Shown: positions 44,778 through 53,990, counted from the first letter of the stretch. The stretch: 64,000 bases of DNA from Halalkalibacter sp. APA_J-10(15) (GCF_023017105.1 NZ_JALKEV010000011.1:1-64000), one strand, 5' to 3'. Notes: generated from the letters alone by a model not told the origin. Numbers and translations: made by a program.

Positions 44778-44794
44778 TGTTTACATGTATAACA
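44778..44794 (+). promoter_or_regulatory. TnrA/GlnR-like site upstream of glutamate synthase
   Basis: TGTTTACATGTATAACA fits TGTNA-N7-TNACA with one mismatch and is nearly symmetric. It lies 30-46 bases before the gltB start. In B. subtilis TnrA represses glutamate synthase from a site near the promoter, so this position makes sense. The core promoter is not clear to me. Confidence 0.5.
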
Positions 44795-44823
44795 GTTATT
44801 GGAAAGTGGAAGAGGTGATTAAA

Positions 44824-47800
44824 ATGAGTGAAGCTTCGAGGCAACGTAAAGGCTTGTACCGACCGAGTGAAGCTTCGAGGCAACGTAAAGGCTTGTACCG
44901 ACCGAGTGAAGAGCATGAAGCGTGTGGGATTGGGATGGTAGCTAATATTGATGGAAAACAAACACATGATATTATTGAGTACGCTATTACGATCCTGTGT
45001 AATTTAGAGCATCGTGGAGGGCAATCCGCAGATATTAGTACGGGGGATGGTGCGGGGATTTTAACGCAAATTCCTCATAAACTGTTTGTGAAGCAATGTG
45101 AGAAAGAAGATATCTACCTCCCGGATAAAGAAGGCGCTTATGGGGTAGGAATGCTCTTCTTACCAAATGACCCTGCTGTTCGTAAGCAAGCAGAGACAAC
45201 TGTGTCTACTATGATTGAAGAAGAGGGGCTACAATTACTAGGCTGGCGAACCGTACCAGTTAATGATTCATTTGTTGGTGACCTAGCCAAGAAGTCTAAG
45301 CCATATATTAGACAAGTTTTTGTAAAGCCTAGTAAAGAAATCCATGATCAAAGTGAGTTTGAGCGCAAGCTTTATGTTATTCGAAAACGAATTGAAAAGG
45401 CGTGCCTACAAGCAGATTCAATTCATAGAGATGGGTTATACATCTGTAGTTTTTCTTCAAAAACGATCGTGTATAAGGGCATGCTAATTCCAGAACAGCT
45501 TGATTCCTTCTATATTGATTTGAATCACCGTGATTATCAATCAGCATTAGCACTCGTCCATTCGCGATTTAGTACAAATACGTTTCCAAGCTGGGAAAGA
45601 GCTCACCCTAATCGGATGACGATTCATAATGGCGAGTTTAATACGATTAAAGGCAATGTCCTTGCGATGAAGGCGCGAGAAGCGCTATGTCAGTCAGAGC
45701 TATTTTCTGAGCGAGAATATGCTCAACTGTTTCCAGTTATTGATGAGAGCGGAAGTGATTCATCAATGTTTGATAATGCTTTTGAGTTTTTTCATTTATC
45801 GGGTCGTTCCCTTGCTCATACTGCGATGATGATGATTCCAGAGCCATGGAACCATGAACTCATTTCAGAAGAGAAGAAAGCTTTTTATGAATATCATAGT
45901 TGCTTAATGGAGCCTTGGGATGGACCGGCAGCTGTTGTGTACACAGATGGAGGCCAAATTGGTGCATGTCTTGATCGAAATGGGTTACGACCAGCTCGTT
46001 ATTATGTGACAAAGGATGGCATGATTGTTCTTGGTTCAGAAGTAGGAGCTCTAGATATAACAGCTGAAGAGATTGAATACAAAGGAAGACTACTACCGGG
46101 AAAGATGCTGTTAGTTGACCTTGAGAAAAAGACAATTGTTCCAGATGAAAAGCTAAAGAAAACGTATGCCAATCAGTACCCGTATAAGAAGTGGCTTGAT
46201 CAACATCTTATTCCGTTACATATGCTTTCTCCAAATAAGAAAAGCAATGATCCCATGACTGGTGATGATTTAGTTCGCTTGCAGGTGGCCTTTGGCTATA
46301 CAATTGAAGAGATTAATAAATTAATAAAACCAATGGTGACAGACGGGAAGGATCCTGTTGGTTCAATGGGCTATGATTCACCACTTGCGTTATTGTCAAA
46401 AAAGCCGATGCCGTTGTATACGTATTTCAAGCAAAAGTTTGCTCAAGTGACGAATCCACCGATTGATGCAATAAGAGAGAAATTAATTACGTCCGTTGTA
46501 ACGACAATTGGGCCGGAACGAAATATCATTCAACCAACTGAGGAAAGCTGCAAGAAAATTCAAATCAATAGTCCGATCGCAACGGAAAAGGTATGGAGAC
46601 AACTAACAAACAGTTCATTTAAAACAGAGATTTTCTCGATTCGTGTTCCGATGGAGGGTCAATCGAAAATAGCGGTTTATGTAGATGAATTATGCAAAAA
46701 AGTGGCGTCCTCAATCAAGGGTGGAACTGAGTTAGTCATTCTTTCTGATCGTGGTGTGAATAAAGATTCGTATTCGATTCCACCGCTTTTGGCTGTTTCA
46801 GGCTTGCATCATTATTTAATTCGTGCTGGTCTTCGCGCGAAAGTCAGTATATTACTTGAATCCGCAGAGCCACGTGAGGTTCATCATTTCGCAACATTGC
46901 TAGGGTTTGGTGCTGAGGTTGTCTTTCCGTATTTGGCCTTTGATACAATCCGCTCCCTTATTGAACAAGGGGATATTCGTGGGATTGATGAGGTGCAGGC
47001 GGTGGATACATTTTGTCAAGCAGCAACGAGTGGAATTGTGAAGATTATGTCAAAGATGGGTATTTCCACATTGCAAAGCTATCAAGGTGCTCAAGTGTTT
47101 GAAGCAGTTGGAGTTGATCAGACTGTTCTCGATCAATATTTCACGGGAACGTATTCAAGTATTGATGGAATTAATTTAGATAGGATGGCTGAGGAAATGA
47201 GGCTCAAGCATCGACAGGCATTTCATTCTAACCGTAGTGGGAGGCTGCGCCTTGAATCTGGAGATGATTTTCAATGGAGACAAGAAGGAGAGGATCATCA
47301 ATATAATCCACAAACGATTCATCTATTGCAGCAAGCATGTCGGACCAATGATTATTCGTTGTTTAAACAATATACGTCATTGTTAAATGACACAAACCAT
47401 AACTTACAATCGATTCGTGGCTTATTATTATTTAAAAAAACAAAATCGATTGCGATTGATGAGGTAGAGTCAGTCGAACAGATTGTGAAACGCTTTAAAA
47501 CAGGTGCAATGTCCTATGGCTCAATTAGTGAAGAAGCTCATGAAGCATTAGCGATTGCGATGAATCGATTAGGAGGAAAAAGCAATTCGGGTGAAGGTGG
47601 AGAGTCGCCTGAACGTTTTATTGCTGATCCAAACGGTGATTTACGGCGAAGTGCGATCAAGCAAGTGGCATCCGGTCGATTTGGAGTAAACAGCTATTAT
47701 TTACTAAATGCTGATGAAATTCAAATTAAAATGGCACAAGGCGCTAAACCAGGAGAGGGCGGACATTTACCTGGTTCTAAAGTATATCCTTGGATTGCTG

Positions 47801-49461
47801 AAGTTCGTGGTTCAACACCAAGTGTCGACTTAATTTCACCTCCACCTCATCATGATATTTATTCGATTGAGGATTTAGCTGAGCTTATTCACAATTTGAA
47901 AAATGCTAATCCGAAGGCGAGAGTTAGTGTAAAGCTAGTCTCTGGTGGAGGTGTTGGAACGATTGCGGCTGGGGTGGCTAAAGGAAGAGCGGATTTAGTA
48001 TTAATTAGTGGCTACGATGGAGGAACAGGTGCTGCGCCAAGGACGAGCTTGAAGCATGCTGGTTTACCTTGGGAGATTGGACTTGCCGAAACACATCAAA
48101 CACTTTTATTAAATAAGCTCCGAGATCGAATTGTCGTAGAAACAGATGGAAAGATGATGACGGGACGGGATGTCGTGATTGCGGCATTGCTAGGAGCGGA
48201 AGAATATGGCTTTTCAACAGCGCCACTCGTTGTTTTAGGTTGTATTCTAATGAGAGTATGTCATTTGAATACGTGTCCAGTCGGAGTTGCAACACAAGAT
48301 CCTAGCTTGCGAAAGAAATTTATCGGTACACCAGAGCATGTCGTTCATTTTATGACGTTCATTGCGCAAGAGGTACGAGAATATATGGCTCAATTGGGTA
48401 TTCGAACGATGGATGAGTTGATCGGGAGGACAGATTTGCTAGAGAGCAATCAAGCGATTGAGCATTGGAAAGCAAAAGGGATTGATTTGTCCCCATTATT
48501 ATATCAACCGGAAGAGGTACAATCAGTAAGTCGATACGCAACGATTGAGCAAGTACACGGATTAGATAAGACGTTAGATCAGCAAGAATTAATTCCTCGT
48601 TGTGAAGCTGCATTAGAGCGAAAAGAAAAAGTAGAGTCGACATTGTCGATACGTAATATTAACCGTGTTGCTGGCACAATGCTCGGCAGCGAGATTACAA
48701 AAAGGTACGGAATAGAAGGGTTAGCTGAAGATACAATTAAACTAACATTAATTGGCTCAGCTGGACAAAGCTTTGGTGCGTTTATTCCAAGAGGGCTATC
48801 GATGCGCTTAGTTGGCGATGCGAACGATTTCTTCGGAAAAGGATTGTCTGGTGGGAAACTAATTGTACGTCCTTCTAAAAGGTCTACATTTGTTGCTGCC
48901 GATAACATCATTATTGGCAATGTTGCCTTCTACGGGGCAACAGCAGGAGAGGCTTACGTGAATGGAATAGCAGGTGAACGCTTCTGTGTAAGAAATAGTG
49001 GTGCTAACGTCGTTGTTGAAGGGGTTGGTGATCACGGGTGTGAATATATGACCGGTGGGAAAGTCGTTGTTTTAGGTGAAACAGGTAAGAATTTTGCAGC
49101 TGGTATGTCTGGTGGAGTCGCTTATGTGCTCGATTACGATCAGAAATTTGCGAAACGCTGCAATCAAGAGCTAGTCGTTATTGAGCATGCTAGTGAAGAA
49201 GAAATTAGTGATATTCAAGTGATGATCGAAAGACATATATATTACACGAAAAGTGAGCGAGGCAAAGAAGTACTGAAAAATTGGGGTAAGATATCCAAGC
49301 AGTTTGTTCGTGTGATTCCACGTGATTATATGGTGATGAAGAAGAGGATTGATCGATTTAAAGAGAAAGGGTATGACTCATATAAAGCGGCTTTAGCGGC
49401 TTTTGAAGAAAGTAAAGCGGCCGTCGATTTTGTGAAGGATGGTGACGTGAACAATGGGTAA
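44824..49461 (+). CDS. gltB: Glutamate synthase large subunit
   Basis: 1545 residues (called GltA in B. subtilis). A 33-residue leader precedes the catalytic Cys34 (EEHEACGIGM), which should become the N-terminus after cleavage. Then come the class-II glutaminase domain (with LVHSRFSTNTFPSWERAHP), the central domain, the FMN domain (SYGSISEEAHEALAIAMNRL, GEGGESPERF, GYDGGTGAAP), the Fe-S cysteines (CILMRVCHLNTCPVGV) and the GXGXG beta-helix. It moves glutamine amide nitrogen to 2-oxoglutarate. The ATG at 44824 follows GAGGTG; an in-frame ATG at 44785 does not have one. The leader contains a tandem duplication. Confidence 0.96.
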   Translation: MSEASRQRKGLYRPSEASRQRKGLYRPSEEHEACGIGMVANIDGKQTHDIIEYAITILCNLEHRGGQSADISTGDGAGILTQIPHKLFVKQCEKEDIYLPDKEGAYGVGMLFLPNDPAVRKQAETTVSTMIEEEGLQLLGWRTVPVNDSFVGDLAKKSKPYIRQVFVKPSKEIHDQSEFERKLYVIRKRIEKACLQADSIHRDGLYICSFSSKTIVYKGMLIPEQLDSFYIDLNHRDYQSALALVHSRFSTNTFPSWERAHPNRMTIHNGEFNTIKGNVLAMKAREALCQSELFSEREYAQLFPVIDESGSDSSMFDNAFEFFHLSGRSLAHTAMMMIPEPWNHELISEEKKAFYEYHSCLMEPWDGPAAVVYTDGGQIGACLDRNGLRPARYYVTKDGMIVLGSEVGALDITAEEIEYKGRLLPGKMLLVDLEKKTIVPDEKLKKTYANQYPYKKWLDQHLIPLHMLSPNKKSNDPMTGDDLVRLQVAFGYTIEEINKLIKPMVTDGKDPVGSMGYDSPLALLSKKPMPLYTYFKQKFAQVTNPPIDAIREKLITSVVTTIGPERNIIQPTEESCKKIQINSPIATEKVWRQLTNSSFKTEIFSIRVPMEGQSKIAVYVDELCKKVASSIKGGTELVILSDRGVNKDSYSIPPLLAVSGLHHYLIRAGLRAKVSILLESAEPREVHHFATLLGFGAEVVFPYLAFDTIRSLIEQGDIRGIDEVQAVDTFCQAATSGIVKIMSKMGISTLQSYQGAQVFEAVGVDQTVLDQYFTGTYSSIDGINLDRMAEEMRLKHRQAFHSNRSGRLRLESGDDFQWRQEGEDHQYNPQTIHLLQQACRTNDYSLFKQYTSLLNDTNHNLQSIRGLLLFKKTKSIAIDEVESVEQIVKRFKTGAMSYGSISEEAHEALAIAMNRLGGKSNSGEGGESPERFIADPNGDLRRSAIKQVASGRFGVNSYYLLNADEIQIKMAQGAKPGEGGHLPGSKVYPWIAEVRGSTPSVDLISPPPHHDIYSIEDLAELIHNLKNANPKARVSVKLVSGGGVGTIAAGVAKGRADLVLISGYDGGTGAAPRTSLKHAGLPWEIGLAETHQTLLLNKLRDRIVVETDGKMMTGRDVVIAALLGAEEYGFSTAPLVVLGCILMRVCHLNTCPVGVATQDPSLRKKFIGTPEHVVHFMTFIAQEVREYMAQLGIRTMDELIGRTDLLESNQAIEHWKAKGIDLSPLLYQPEEVQSVSRYATIEQVHGLDKTLDQQELIPRCEAALERKEKVESTLSIRNINRVAGTMLGSEITKRYGIEGLAEDTIKLTLIGSAGQSFGAFIPRGLSMRLVGDANDFFGKGLSGGKLIVRPSKRSTFVAADNIIIGNVAFYGATAGEAYVNGIAGERFCVRNSGANVVVEGVGDHGCEYMTGGKVVVLGETGKNFAAGMSGGVAYVLDYDQKFAKRCNQELVVIEHASEEEISDIQVMIERHIYYTKSERGKEVLKNWGKISKQFVRVIPRDYMVMKKRIDRFKEKGYDSYKAALAAFEESKAAVDFVKDGDVNNG
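44827..44904 (+). repeat. Perfect 39-bp tandem duplication in the gltB propeptide
   Basis: Two identical 39-bp units (44827-44865 and 44866-44904) each encode SEASRQRKGLYRP. GLYRP is the conserved segment found once before the catalytic Cys in other Bacillus glutamate synthases. The duplication keeps frame and lies wholly in the part removed on maturation. Confidence 0.95.
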
Positions 49462-50938
49462 ACCAACAGGATTTATTGATTATACTAGAAAGCCATTACC
49501 TGAACGTGATCCGAAAGAGCGAGTGAAGGATTGGGATGATTATACACTGCGTCATCAAGAGCAGGAGCTCCAGCAGCAGGGAGCACGTTGCATGGACTGT
49601 GGAGTGCCTACGTGTCATACAGGAATGATGTTAAACGGTATGACAACAGGTTGTCCGGTTCATCATCTCATTCCTGAGTGGAATGATCTCGTCTATCAAG
49701 GGCAGTGGAAGGAAGCGTTAGAGCGTGAACATGAACGTAACAATTTCCCAGAGTTTACGGGTATGGCGTGTCCTGCACCGTGTGAAGGGGCGTGTGTACT
49801 AGGGATCAATGAACCGCCTGTGGCGATTCGATCAGTCGAATTAGCGATTGTTGAACGTGGCTTTAAGGAAGGCTGGGTTAAGCCTACACCACCAACTGAT
49901 CGGACTGGTAAAAAGGTCGCCATTGTCGGATCGGGTCCAGCGGGATTAGCTGCAGCTGCCCAATTAAACAAGGCAGGGCATCTAGTAACGGTCTACGAAA
50001 GGCATGACCGAATTGGTGGATTACTGACGTATGGAATTCCGGAAATGAAGCTTCCTTATCAAGTAATTGAGCGACGAGTGAACATCTTACAAGCAGAAGG
50101 AATCATGTTTCAACCGAATACGGAAATAGGGAAGGATTATCCACTAAAAAAGCTACATTCAGACTTTGATGCGGTCATTTTATGTGGCGGAGCGGCGAAG
50201 CATCGTGACATAGAAGTGGAAGGAAGAGGTTTAGAAGGGATTCATTTTGCGATGGACTTCTTGCATACGAATACGAAGAGTCTATTAGATTCTGGTCATG
50301 AAGATGGTGTATACATTTCGGCCAAGGATAAAGATGTCATCGTAATTGGCGGTGGGGATACAGGAACAGATTGTTTAGCGACATCCGTTCGTCATGGGTG
50401 CCGGAGTCTAACTCAGTTTGATATATATCCAAAGAAAGGGACCGAGCGCGAGCCCGATAATCCATGGCCACAATGGCCCGTCATTCATCGAGTTGAATAT
50501 GGACATAAGGAAGCAGCTGCAGTATTAGGTGAAGATCCACGCGCTTATGCCGTCATGACGAAGCGATTTATAGGCGATGATCAAGGTCAAGTTGCATTTG
50601 TTGAGACTGTTGAAGTGGAAACATTTATGAATGCAGAAGGCAAGAAAATAAGGAAAGAATTACCTGGGACAGAAAAGCGTTGGCCTGCCCAATTAGTGTT
50701 ACTTGCCATTGGATTTAGCGGTCCGGAGACTGAATTTCTGACAGAAGCCAATGTTCAATTAAACAATCGATCAAATGTAAAGGCAGAATATGGTACTTAC
50801 CGAACGAATATTGACGGTTTATTTGCGGCAGGTGATATGCGCCGAGGCCAAAGTTTGATCGTTTGGGCGATTAATGAAGGAAGAGAAGCAGCACGTGAAT
50901 GCGATAAGTATTTAATGGGAGAAACAAGCTTACCTTAA
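49454..50938 (+). CDS. gltD: Glutamate synthase small subunit
   Basis: 494 residues (GltB in B. subtilis). The N-terminal Fe-S domain (Fer4_20) has [12 protein letters not shown] and [12 protein letters not shown] cysteine clusters. FAD-binding motif is [17 protein letters not shown], and the NADPH motif is [16 protein letters not shown]-terminal [19 protein letters not shown] is the second FAD contact. It supplies electrons from NADPH to the large subunit. The start overlaps the gltB stop by eight bases. Confidence 0.96.
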   Translation: MGKPTGFIDYTRKPLPERDPKERVKDWDDYTLRHQEQELQQQGARCMDCGVPTCHTGMMLNGMTTGCPVHHLIPEWNDLVYQGQWKEALEREHERNNFPEFTGMACPAPCEGACVLGINEPPVAIRSVELAIVERGFKEGWVKPTPPTDRTGKKVAIVGSGPAGLAAAAQLNKAGHLVTVYERHDRIGGLLTYGIPEMKLPYQVIERRVNILQAEGIMFQPNTEIGKDYPLKKLHSDFDAVILCGGAAKHRDIEVEGRGLEGIHFAMDFLHTNTKSLLDSGHEDGVYISAKDKDVIVIGGGDTGTDCLATSVRHGCRSLTQFDIYPKKGTEREPDNPWPQWPVIHRVEYGHKEAAAVLGEDPRAYAVMTKRFIGDDQGQVAFVETVEVETFMNAEGKKIRKELPGTEKRWPAQLVLLAIGFSGPETEFLTEANVQLNNRSNVKAEYGTYRTNIDGLFAAGDMRRGQSLIVWAINEGREAARECDKYLMGETSLP

Positions 50939-50949
50939 GAGGTAGGCTT
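50926..50949 (+). terminator. Hairpin across the gltD stop codon, lacking a T tail
   Basis: AAGCTTACCT pairs with AGGTAGGCTT. A near-identical hairpin with a T tail lies at 51618-51647, on the far side of the IS debris. The terminator may have been duplicated or displaced by insertion. Confidence 0.6.
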
Positions 50950-50962
50950 CAAACCGTAGACA

Positions 50963-50996
50963 AAACGGCTTTGAGAAATGATTCTCAAAGCCGTTT
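50963..50996 (-). terminator. IS 3'-end hairpin
   Basis: AAACGGCTTTGAGAA pairs perfectly with TTCTCAAAGCCGTTT around a 4-base loop, flanked by ccgtagac / ctacg. It lies 3' of the minus-strand transposase remnant, in the same layout as at 39307. Confidence 0.75.
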
Positions 50997-51049
50997 CTAC
51001 GTTATTTCGTCTGTTTATTGTTGGTGACACTGGAGGACGTGTGTTTCTC

Positions 51050-51441
51050 CAGTGTCAGTTGGTTAATTTTTTTTAGGTTCATGGCAGCAAAAACAAGCAT
51101 CGCCTGCATTGAGTTTTTTTTTCTTTCATATTGGTCCAACGCAAACCATGCTTTTGTTTCAAACCTGCAAAGACACGTTCAATCGTTTCTTTACGTTTTG
51201 CGTAGATCTCTTTGTTTAAATCTGAATGTCTTAGGTGTTCGTCTTCATCCAAGGCATCTTGCCAAATGTGACGTAGAACCAGCTTTTGATGACTTTTACT
51301 CTTGGTGCATGGGTGTAAGACAGGTCATGTCTGGCAAATAGATGAATTAGATATGTACTCTCGATACCCTTCTCGGTTTGTTGTCTGATATGGAAGAAGC
51401 TGATCTTCCGGACATATGTAACAATCATAGTATTCATCATA
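51050..51441 (-). pseudogene. IS1182-family transposase remnant
   Basis: On the minus strand the C-terminal third of a transposase can be read: YDEYYDCYICPEDQ, TTNREGYREY, then a TGA stop after SNSSICQT, then KSKSHQKLVLRHIWQDALDE, LNKEIYAKRKETIERVFAGL, and a frameshift at an A run before CMNL-like AAMNLKK. The pattern matches IS1182-group transposases as I know them. The N-terminal two-thirds is gone, and a structured repeat abuts the break. Its tail is about 80% identical to 39194-39253. Confidence 0.82.
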
Positions 51442-51444
51442 AAA

Positions 51445-51560
51445 AGCGGACGGGATGGGAGGGCCGACTCCTGCAGGAGGAAAGGGCAGGTTGAAATCCA
51501 CCGGCGCAGCCGGTTAGTTCAACGCCCTCCTGCGGAAAGCGTGCCCCCATCCCGGGAGCG
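51445..51560 (+). repeat. GC-rich structured repeat, copy 4
   Basis: Complete 116-bp copy. Nested pairing: CGGGATGGG with CCCATCCCG, GTTGAA with TTCAAC, ACCGGC with GCCGGT, plus a CCGACTCCTGCAGGAGG arm facing CCTCCTGCGG. Like copy 1, it is followed by gactactaa and gtcgacaggct and then by a T-tailed hairpin. Confidence 0.9.
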
Positions 51561-51617
51561 AGGTTGAAGAGCCACACCCTGACTACTAATCAAATGCGAG
51601 ACCTTGTCGACAGGCTA

Positions 51618-51647
51618 AAGCTTACCTTAAAAGGTAGGCTTGTTTTT
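51618..51647 (+). terminator. T-tailed hairpin right of the IS debris
   Basis: AAGCTTACCTT pairs with AAGGTAGGCTT (one T-G pair), followed by gttttt. It is a second copy of the hairpin at the gltD stop (50926-50949). Confidence 0.7.
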
Positions 51648-51752
51648 GAGAAGAAATGTGTCAGGTTTTTATAAAACAATGCTACACATTTTTTCATATT
51701 GATTACTAGAGTGAGTTCGAGTATAATTACTTCGATAAGTTCATAGTTAATC

Positions 51753-51945
51753 AAACAGGTGCTAGCATTTATTAAATGCTAGTTTAATAGGGAAGTTGGT
51801 GAGAAACCAACGCGGTCCCGCCACTGTAAATGAGAGCAACCTACTATTGTCACTGTCTCATATGAAGATGGGAAGACGTAGGAAGCGATGACCATAAGCC
51901 AGGAAACCTGCCTGTTTTGCCAGCACCATGTTCTACGCGGATAGA
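51753..51945 (+). promoter_or_regulatory. Cobalamin riboswitch
   Basis: The aptamer shows the conserved parts in order: AAACAGGTGCTAGC, TTAATAGGGAAG, TTGGTGAGAAACCAACGC, GGTCCCGCCACTGTAA, GAAGATGGGAAGACG, and the closing B12 box AGCCAGGAAACCTGCC with CTGTTTTGCCAGCACC, where CCTGTTT pairs with AAACAGG. It should turn off the downstream operon when adenosyl- or methylcobalamin is abundant. A terminator follows at 51997. Confidence 0.96.
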
Positions 51946-51996
51946 AGGGGTGTTAAGAATGTATAGTATATGATGCTATTAATCTCTTAACATTTT

Positions 51997-52027
51997 AGCT
52001 CCTTCTCAGTTAGAGGGGCTTTTTTTA
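51997..52027 (+). terminator. Riboswitch-controlled terminator
   Basis: AGCTCCTTCT pairs with AGAGGGGCT (one bulge, one G-U), then TTTTTTT. It sits between the aptamer and the first gene, the usual expression platform for transcriptional cobalamin riboswitches. Confidence 0.85.
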
Positions 52028-52058
52028 ATGGATAGATAGAAAATGAGGAGGAACAAAA

Positions 52059-53933
52059 ATGAAAAAATGGATGCATCAGATGATGGCAGTGTTGCTTGTG
52101 TTTTCACTGTTCTTTGGAAGTGTCAATACGGCGGTATTTGCTGAGGAAGCATCGGATCAGCAATTAGAAGAGAGTGATCAGATTGTTACGGTTGATGTTA
52201 GTGAGTATGAGGTTGAAGAGGGAGATACGGCGTTTGACTTACTCGTGCGTGCTGTCGGTGAGGAGAATGTTGGATATGATGATGGCCAATACGGGAAATT
52301 TATTCATACAATTAATGGTGTGCAGGCAGAAGGAAACTATTTCTGGGCATTTTATGTCAATCGAATCTCAGCACAAACAGGCGCAGATAGCTTTTTAGTC
52401 GATGAAGATGACATTCTAACATTTAAACTAGTTGACTGGACAGCTGAAAGTGATAGTGCTGAACTTGAAATTGTAGGAATTGAAGAAGTTCAAGCTTATG
52501 ATGACAGTTTTGGATTTATTGAAGGGGCAACAGCCTTTGATTTAATTAAGGTAGTCATCGGTAAGGACAATTTAGAGTATGACGTATATGATTTTGGGAA
52601 TTTTATTACAGGAATTAATGGTTTAAAGGCAGAGTATCCTGATTATTGGTCATTAGTCGTTAATGATGAGTCTTCGCAAGTCGGTGCTAGTGACTACGTG
52701 TTGACAAATGGAGACCTGATTTCCTTTGTCTTCATTGAGAATGAATCGGAAGATGAAGGCGGAGATGCTGACAGCGGGTCTGAAGAAGAGGATCCTGTAA
52801 CAGAAGAAGGTTCTGAGACTGAACGAGTTGATCCAGAAGTCATTCAAAGTGCGATCGATTCAGCAACTGATTATATTCTTGCTGGAACAATCGGTGATTG
52901 GAATGCAATAGCATTAAGACAGGCAAGAAAAGAAGTGCCGAGTAGCTATTTAGATCAAGTGAAAGAGACGTTAAGAGAGAATGAAGGACAGTTTCGTACT
53001 ATAACGGATTATGAGCGTGTGACGTTAGGTATTTTAGCAGCAGGTGGCAACCCGACAAATATTGAAGGATACAACCTCGTTGAAGCCATTTATAATGGTG
53101 AATTAACGCGTCAAGGCTTAAACGGTGTTGTGTATGGTTTAATTGCGTTAGATAGTGCTGGCTTTGAAACACCAGATGGAGCAGCGTGGGATCGTGAACG
53201 AATGATTTCATATTTACTAGAAGCGCAAAATGAAAGTGGTGGCTGGTCTTGGGATGGAAGTAGTACAGCTGATTTGGATACAACGGCGATGGCCATCACC
53301 GCATTAGCGCCACATACATCTCAAACAGAAGTTGAACAAAGTGTGAATGAAGCATTACGTTATATCCAAGCAAATGCTTCGCAAATTGACAATAGCTCGA
53401 CTGCTTCTCAAGTTATTATTGCGCTTGCGACAGCTGGGGTTGAACCAAACCAGCCAGAGGATCCAAGTGATAGTGAAAGTACGAGGCTTGTTGATTACTT
53501 ATTGAGCTTCCAAAATGATGATGGTGGATTCTATTGGAAGGATGGCTATGGTTCTGATAGTGATCCATTTTCAACCGACCAAGCCTATCGTGCTCTTGTT
53601 GCTTATCAGCTATATGTAAATGGGGAAGGATCTTTGTATCATCTTCCTTTAGCTGATGGAGAAGTTCAGCATGGATTAGAAGATGTTGTTGTTGAGGAAG
53701 AGGAAACAACTAATCCTTATGAAAAGGTAGAAACAGAGCCCCCTTTACCTTCTAATAATAATGAAAAAGAAATAGATTCTAATAACACATCGGAATCAAC
53801 AGATGAAGGTGAGCGGTTACCAGATACGGCAACGAATACATTTAATCTTCTTTTGGTTGGTTTAGTTTTATTGCTAATAGGTGTGATAGCATTTGTGATA
53901 ACGAAACGTCGTGGAATGATGAAGGAAGAATAA
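52059..53933 (+). CDS. Wall-anchored intrinsic-factor/transcobalamin-like cobalamin-binding protein
   Basis: 624 residues. Signal peptide to about 28. Two DUF4430 (transcobalamin C-terminal-like) domains lie at about 40-126 and 136-227 (GDTAFDLLVRAVG; GATAFDLIKVVIG; WSLVVNDESSQVGA). An acidic linker follows, then an alpha/alpha-barrel of prenyltransferase/Cobalamin_bind type at about 258-535 (RQGLNGVVYGLIALDSAGFE; NESGGWSWDG; NDDGGFYWKDG). A Ser/Asn/Thr/Glu linker leads to LPDTA (587-591), a membrane helix and KRR: a sortase signal with Ala in place of Gly. The domain set is that of human intrinsic factor in reverse order. Directly behind a cobalamin riboswitch, it is probably a surface B12 binder. 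AGGAGG lies upstream. Confidence 0.85.
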   Translation: MKKWMHQMMAVLLVFSLFFGSVNTAVFAEEASDQQLEESDQIVTVDVSEYEVEEGDTAFDLLVRAVGEENVGYDDGQYGKFIHTINGVQAEGNYFWAFYVNRISAQTGADSFLVDEDDILTFKLVDWTAESDSAELEIVGIEEVQAYDDSFGFIEGATAFDLIKVVIGKDNLEYDVYDFGNFITGINGLKAEYPDYWSLVVNDESSQVGASDYVLTNGDLISFVFIENESEDEGGDADSGSEEEDPVTEEGSETERVDPEVIQSAIDSATDYILAGTIGDWNAIALRQARKEVPSSYLDQVKETLRENEGQFRTITDYERVTLGILAAGGNPTNIEGYNLVEAIYNGELTRQGLNGVVYGLIALDSAGFETPDGAAWDRERMISYLLEAQNESGGWSWDGSSTADLDTTAMAITALAPHTSQTEVEQSVNEALRYIQANASQIDNSSTASQVIIALATAGVEPNQPEDPSDSESTRLVDYLLSFQNDDGGFYWKDGYGSDSDPFSTDQAYRALVAYQLYVNGEGSLYHLPLADGEVQHGLEDVVVEEEETTNPYEKVETEPPLPSNNNEKEIDSNNTSESTDEGERLPDTATNTFNLLLVGLVLLLIGVIAFVITKRRGMMKEE

Positions 53934-53952
53934 TCCCTTTTGTTTATGCATA

Positions 53953-53990
53953 GGGCGCTGAAAAGGTTTGCTTTCCCTTTTTCAGTGCCC
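53953..53990. repeat. GGGCGCTGAAAAGG palindrome inside the cobalamin operon
   Basis: GGGCGCTGAAAAGG pairs with CCTTTTTCAGTGCCC (one bulge). It belongs to the family of IS-end palindromes at 11065, 35326 and 44592. Between the first and second genes of the operon it could reduce read-through, giving more of the wall protein than of the transporter. Confidence 0.65.

Noticed and set aside
44655-44823. T-box or other riboswitch in the glutamate synthase leader
   Set aside because: No T-box sequence or conserved aptamer could be found; only the TnrA-like site stands out.
51018-51440. ORFs on both strands between gltD and the riboswitch
   Set aside because: They are accidental frames in a broken transposase remnant that is better described as a pseudogene.
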